A DNA stretch of 7,781 nucleotides, from positions 1 through 7,781 of the forward strand of contig DJMK01000199.1 of the NCBI GenBank assembly GCA_002436485.1, written 5' to 3'. Source of the DNA: Proteobacteria bacterium UBA6492. Its GTDB lineage: Bacteria > Pseudomonadota > Gammaproteobacteria > UBA6429 > Thiohalophilaceae. A model generated the notes under the pieces. The model did no database searches. It saw nothing but the letters and a program-made list of their open reading frames with translations, and was not told the DNA's origin. A program made the translations under genes and the position numbers. Positions 5,841-7,781 of the stretch are shown here, one piece after another. Every line of letters begins with the position of its first letter. Positions within the stretch are counted from its first letter, which is position 1.

Positions 5841-6701
5841 TTATCGAATTTTACCAAGGTGTTTTCGTATAAAACCGGCTGACCGCATGATGGCATCTTT
5901 TGATGCCAGGTCATCGGCAAAAGTACGAACGTTCTCCGGACGAAAATCAAAACCTCTGCCAACCCCGGGATAGACAATCAGGCGCGCATCACGCTTTTTA
6001 TCCTGCATCACTTTGATACTGGTTTCAATCACACGACGTCGTTGATATTGCTCTTGTTCACCGATGAATACCAGGGTAGGTATTGCCAGTTGATCAATTT
6101 CCTTTGCGTAACCATAAACCTGCTCTGGCTCAGGCGCGTTGGGATCCTGCCAGTGCGGATAATAGGAAATATAACAGGCAATTTCTTTTTGCTGGCGTTT
6201 GAACGTGGTTGCCACTTTCAGTGTGTAATAGCCGCCGCGGGTATGTGAATACAGGCACGCCTGTTTGCTGCTGATATCCTTGCGCTTTAATAAAACATCG
6301 ACGCCGGCATTGATATCCTTTTCCAGTGCATAGTCATGTTCGACCGGATGCGTGCCGATAAAGTGTGCCTTGTAGATGTCCGGTGCAAATACCACGAAAC
6401 CACGTGCTGCCAGACGTTTCGCATGGCGTTGAATCAGGTCACCCAGCCCGCGCCGACCATGCATGAAAAACACGGCAGGATACTTCTTATCATCATCTGG
6501 GCGAACCACCATCACCGGTACATCCACGTCCCCACTCTGGTAGCTTTTCCAGGTAATCGCCAGCTTGTGATTGGCAGGTACCGCAAGACGTCCTTCATTC
6601 CACCAGGTATTGTCCCACCACCAGCTGTTATCCGGTTTGATATCGTGAGCATGCCCAAGCAAGGACAGCAATAACAGCGGGATAGTCAGCAACAATTTCA
6701 T
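5841..6701 (-). CDS. Exported dienelactone-hydrolase-like alpha/beta protein with altered catalytic triad
   Basis: The 286-residue product starts with a signal peptide (MKLLLTIPLLLLSLLGHA; cleavage probably after Ala18), so it should be periplasmic or secreted. The mature N-terminus has a tryptophan cluster, SWWWDNTWWNEG (26-37). An alpha/beta-hydrolase domain of dienelactone-hydrolase type follows: YPAVFFMHGRRGLGD (74-88, oxyanion region), RGFVVFAPDIY (100-110), the elbow SHTRGGYY (152-159), VFIGEQEQY (211-219) and VYPGVGRGFDF (243-253). At the positions where I expect Ser/Cys, Asp and His, the protein has Thr154, Glu217 and Arg249, so normal hydrolase chemistry is doubtful. An ATG 11 codons upstream (6734) is in frame, but the ATG at 6701 follows AGGG by eight bases and places the signal peptide at the N-terminus. 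The gene diverges from marR, whose operators lie 87-126 bases upstream and could influence it. Confidence 0.82.
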   Translation of the reverse strand: MKLLLTIPLLLLSLLGHAHDIKPDNSWWWDNTWWNEGRLAVPANHKLAITWKSYQSGDVDVPVMVVRPDDDKKYPAVFFMHGRRGLGDLIQRHAKRLAARGFVVFAPDIYKAHFIGTHPVEHDYALEKDINAGVDVLLKRKDISSKQACLYSHTRGGYYTLKVATTFKRQQKEIACYISYYPHWQDPNAPEPEQVYGYAKEIDQLAIPTLVFIGEQEQYQRRRVIETSIKVMQDKKRDARLIVYPGVGRGFDFRPENVRTFADDLASKDAIMRSAGFIRKHLGKIR

Positions 6702-6781
6702 TCGTATAGCCCTGTTTCCGTAAAAGACGCGCATTCTAATATATAGGGCGAATGATCATGAAAAAAATTTACCGTCTGGTC

Positions 6782-6809
6782 TTGTATTAGTACTGATTAG
6801 TACTATAAT
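6782..6809 (+). promoter_or_regulatory. marR promoter
   Basis: TTGTAT (6782-6787) and a perfect TATAAT (6804-6809) are separated by 16 bp. Transcription would start near 6816 and leave a leader of about 25 nt. MarR box 1 fills the spacer and box 2 begins at the last base of the -10, an arrangement in which bound regulator would block RNA polymerase. Confidence 0.7.
6788..6805. promoter_or_regulatory. MarR-type operator, box 1
   Basis: TAGTAC-TGATTA-GTACTA is a perfect inverted repeat with 6-bp arms and a 6-bp spacer, a size typical of MarR-family operators. It occupies the -35/-10 spacer of the marR promoter. An 18-bp core within 6789-6806 recurs exactly, in reverse orientation, in front of doxX. 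Confidence 0.8.
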
Positions 6810-6826
6810 AGTTCTCATTAGAACTA
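6809..6826. promoter_or_regulatory. MarR-type operator, box 2
   Basis: TAGTTC-TCATTA-GAACTA is a second perfect inverted repeat of the same 6-6-6 design. Its arms differ from box 1 at one base each, and in a compensating way that keeps the symmetry. Its centre is 21 bp from that of box 1, two helical turns, so two dimers would sit on the same face of the DNA. It covers the expected transcription start of marR. Confidence 0.75.
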
Positions 6827-6840
6827 ATTAGAGCAATGGC

Positions 6841-7290
6841 ATGACTGAAATTACGGCACAAAACGCGGCACAACAGGGGTTTATGCCCCTGCTGAGAGAA
6901 CTGGTGCGAGCCTACCAGGCCTTTGCCAGCTATGATGCTGCCGGTTTTCGTGACACAGAACTGACTCCGCCACAGGCCGATGTGCTGTTCACTCTGGGCA
7001 ATACGGAAGGGCTGACCTTCAAGGAAATCGGGGAACTGACCCTGATCACCAAGGGCACCCTCACTGGCATCATCGACCGCATGCAGGAAAAGGGACTGGT
7101 CAAGCGGGTCACGCTTAGCAATGACCGCCGCTGCACACGGGTGGTACTCACCGCCAAAGGCATAAAGTTGTTCAACCGCGAATTTCCACGCCAGATTAAA
7201 TACGTAAAACAGCGCTTCGATCGGCTTAGCCCTGCAGAGCGCGACCAGGCACTACAAAGCCTGAAAAAGCTTCGTGAAATATTTAGTTGA
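6841..7290 (+). CDS. MarR-family transcriptional regulator
   Basis: The 149-residue product has the MarR winged helix-turn-helix: LTPPQADVLFTLGN (41-54), KEIGELTLITKGTLTGIIDRM (61-81, helix-turn-helix), EKGLVKRV (83-90) and the wing SNDRRCTRVVLTAKG (93-107), with N- and C-terminal helices for dimerisation. Such proteins are usually dimeric repressors released by small ligands or by thiol oxidation. The only cysteine, Cys98, is in the wing where related proteins often have Ser; this might allow redox control but is not a known sensor position. The start has only a weak ribosome-binding sequence. Two operators at its promoter and a third before doxX strongly suggest self-repression and control of doxX. 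The inducing signal cannot be read from the sequence. Confidence 0.93.
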   Translation: MTEITAQNAAQQGFMPLLRELVRAYQAFASYDAAGFRDTELTPPQADVLFTLGNTEGLTFKEIGELTLITKGTLTGIIDRMQEKGLVKRVTLSNDRRCTRVVLTAKGIKLFNREFPRQIKYVKQRFDRLSPAERDQALQSLKKLREIFS

Positions 7291-7315
7291 AATTTTTTAA
7301 CCCAATAGTACTAAT
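7287..7315 (+). promoter_or_regulatory. Possible doxX promoter
   Basis: TTGAAA (7287-7292, five of six) overlaps the marR stop codon, and after 17 bp ACTAAT (7310-7315, four of six) could serve as -10. The -10 lies inside MarR box 3, so the regulator would block it. The weak -10 makes the exact promoter uncertain; doxX may also be read through from marR. Confidence 0.4.
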
Positions 7316-7323
7316 CAGTACTT
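7306..7323. promoter_or_regulatory. MarR-type operator, box 3 (doxX)
   Basis: TAGTAC-TAATCA-GTACTT repeats the 6-6-6 design with one imperfect end base. Eighteen consecutive bases (7305-7322) are the exact reverse complement of box 1 (6789-6806). It lies 19 bases upstream of the doxX ATG and separates doxX regulation from marR only in part, since marR ends 15 bases before it. Confidence 0.8.
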
Positions 7324-7341
7324 TTTAAAAAGGAGACATGT

Positions 7342-7764
7342 ATGAACACAAACAACGTTGATATGGCAGCCTTGTTGCTGCGGCTGGGTCTGGGAGTCAT
7401 GTTTATTGCCCATGGTCTATTAAAAATCATGGTCTTTACCCTGCCAGGCACGGTGCAGTTTTTCGAGTCAGTCGGTTTTCCTGGCTTCATGGCCTACCTG
7501 GTTACCTATGCCGAGATTATTGGTGGTGTCCTGTTAATCGCCGGCGTTTATACCCGCTGGGTCGCGCTGGCATTGGTACCAGTGTTACTCGGTGCGGTAT
7601 ACGTGCATTTCGGTAGTGGCTGGTTGTTCACTAACCCGAATGGTGGCTGGGAATACCCGGCGTTTCTGACACTGGCTGCCCTGGTTCAGGCCTTGCTGGG
7701 TTCTGGCAAGTACGTAGTGCCAGTGCCCTTTGTTAAACAAGCAACAGCAGCACAGACAGCCTAG
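7342..7764 (+). CDS. DoxX family inner-membrane protein
   Basis: The 140-residue product is a small four-helix membrane protein of the DoxX family. Hydrophobic segments lie at about residues 8-30 (AALLLRLGLGVMFIAHGLLK), 48-68 (GFMAYLVTYAEIIGGVLLIAG), 70-90 (YTRWVALALVPVLLGAVYV) and 105-120 (YPAFLTLAALVQALLG). The family motifs LLLRLGLGVMFIAHGLLK and AEIIGGVLLIAG are clear. DoxX was named for a subunit of an archaeal thiosulfate:quinone oxidoreductase, but most bacterial members are stand-alone proteins linked to quinone, thiol or oxidative stress, and no enzyme partner is visible here. An excellent AAGGAGA ribosome-binding site lies five bases before the ATG at 7342. MarR-type control is indicated by box 3. 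The gene is complete; only 17 bases follow it in the window. Confidence 0.92.
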   Translation: MNTNNVDMAALLLRLGLGVMFIAHGLLKIMVFTLPGTVQFFESVGFPGFMAYLVTYAEIIGGVLLIAGVYTRWVALALVPVLLGAVYVHFGSGWLFTNPNGGWEYPAFLTLAALVQALLGSGKYVVPVPFVKQATAAQTA

Positions 7765-7781
7765 TCTTCAGCTACTACAGG

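Noticed and set aside
6732..6734. Upstream ATG as start of the hydrolase-like gene
   Set aside because: It would place 11 residues with several charges before the signal peptide, has no ribosome-binding site, and lies near or before the likely transcription start; the ATG at 6701 fits better.

Overview
The window reads as an ordinary chromosomal segment of a free-living gammaproteobacterium. The evidence is the set of core genes and their closest relatives as I recall them: a CspA-type cold-shock protein, a 93-residue PpiC parvulin, an E. coli-length HemN with Cys62/66/69/71, a LysR regulator whose DNA-binding domain resembles HdfR, and a rimB-rimK pair. Base composition looks moderate, with AT-rich intergenic spaces. 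I see no insertion sequence, phage gene, CRISPR array, tRNA or rRNA. The genus cannot be fixed from this sequence.

Layout. Positions 1-807 lie on the minus strand: the 5' end of a cold-shock gene cut by the window edge, with its own promoter and a roughly 110-nt leader, and upstream of it a ppiC/GIY-YIG gene pair. hemN runs the other way (1003-2379) and converges on an HdfR-like lysR gene (2409-3278). A 52-residue minus-strand gene (3545-3703), similar to what I remember of the PA3496 family, lies in what would otherwise look like a 575-base gap. It diverges from rimB-rimK (3854-5253) across a palindromic, AT-rich control region with two Fur-box-like sequences. rimK converges on a GNAT acetyltransferase gene, and the two stop codons share one CTAG. 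Next comes a minus-strand gene for an exported dienelactone-hydrolase-like protein (5841-6701), then a divergent marR gene (6841-7290) followed by doxX (7342-7764).

How the genes fit together. HemN makes protoporphyrinogen IX without oxygen. RimK adds glutamates to the C-terminus of ribosomal protein S6, and RimB is its usual protease-like partner. The clearest regulatory circuit is marR-doxX. Three near-identical 18-bp inverted repeats lie at the marR promoter (two, 21 bp apart centre to centre) and in front of doxX (one). This points to a self-repressing MarR regulator that also controls the membrane protein DoxX and perhaps the divergent hydrolase-like gene. That hydrolase-like protein has lost Ser/Cys, Asp and His at what look like its three catalytic positions, so it may be a pseudoenzyme. 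I found no plainly new multi-gene system. The best leads are the three-box MarR regulon, the degenerate hydrolase, and the small gene facing rimBK across the Fur-like region.
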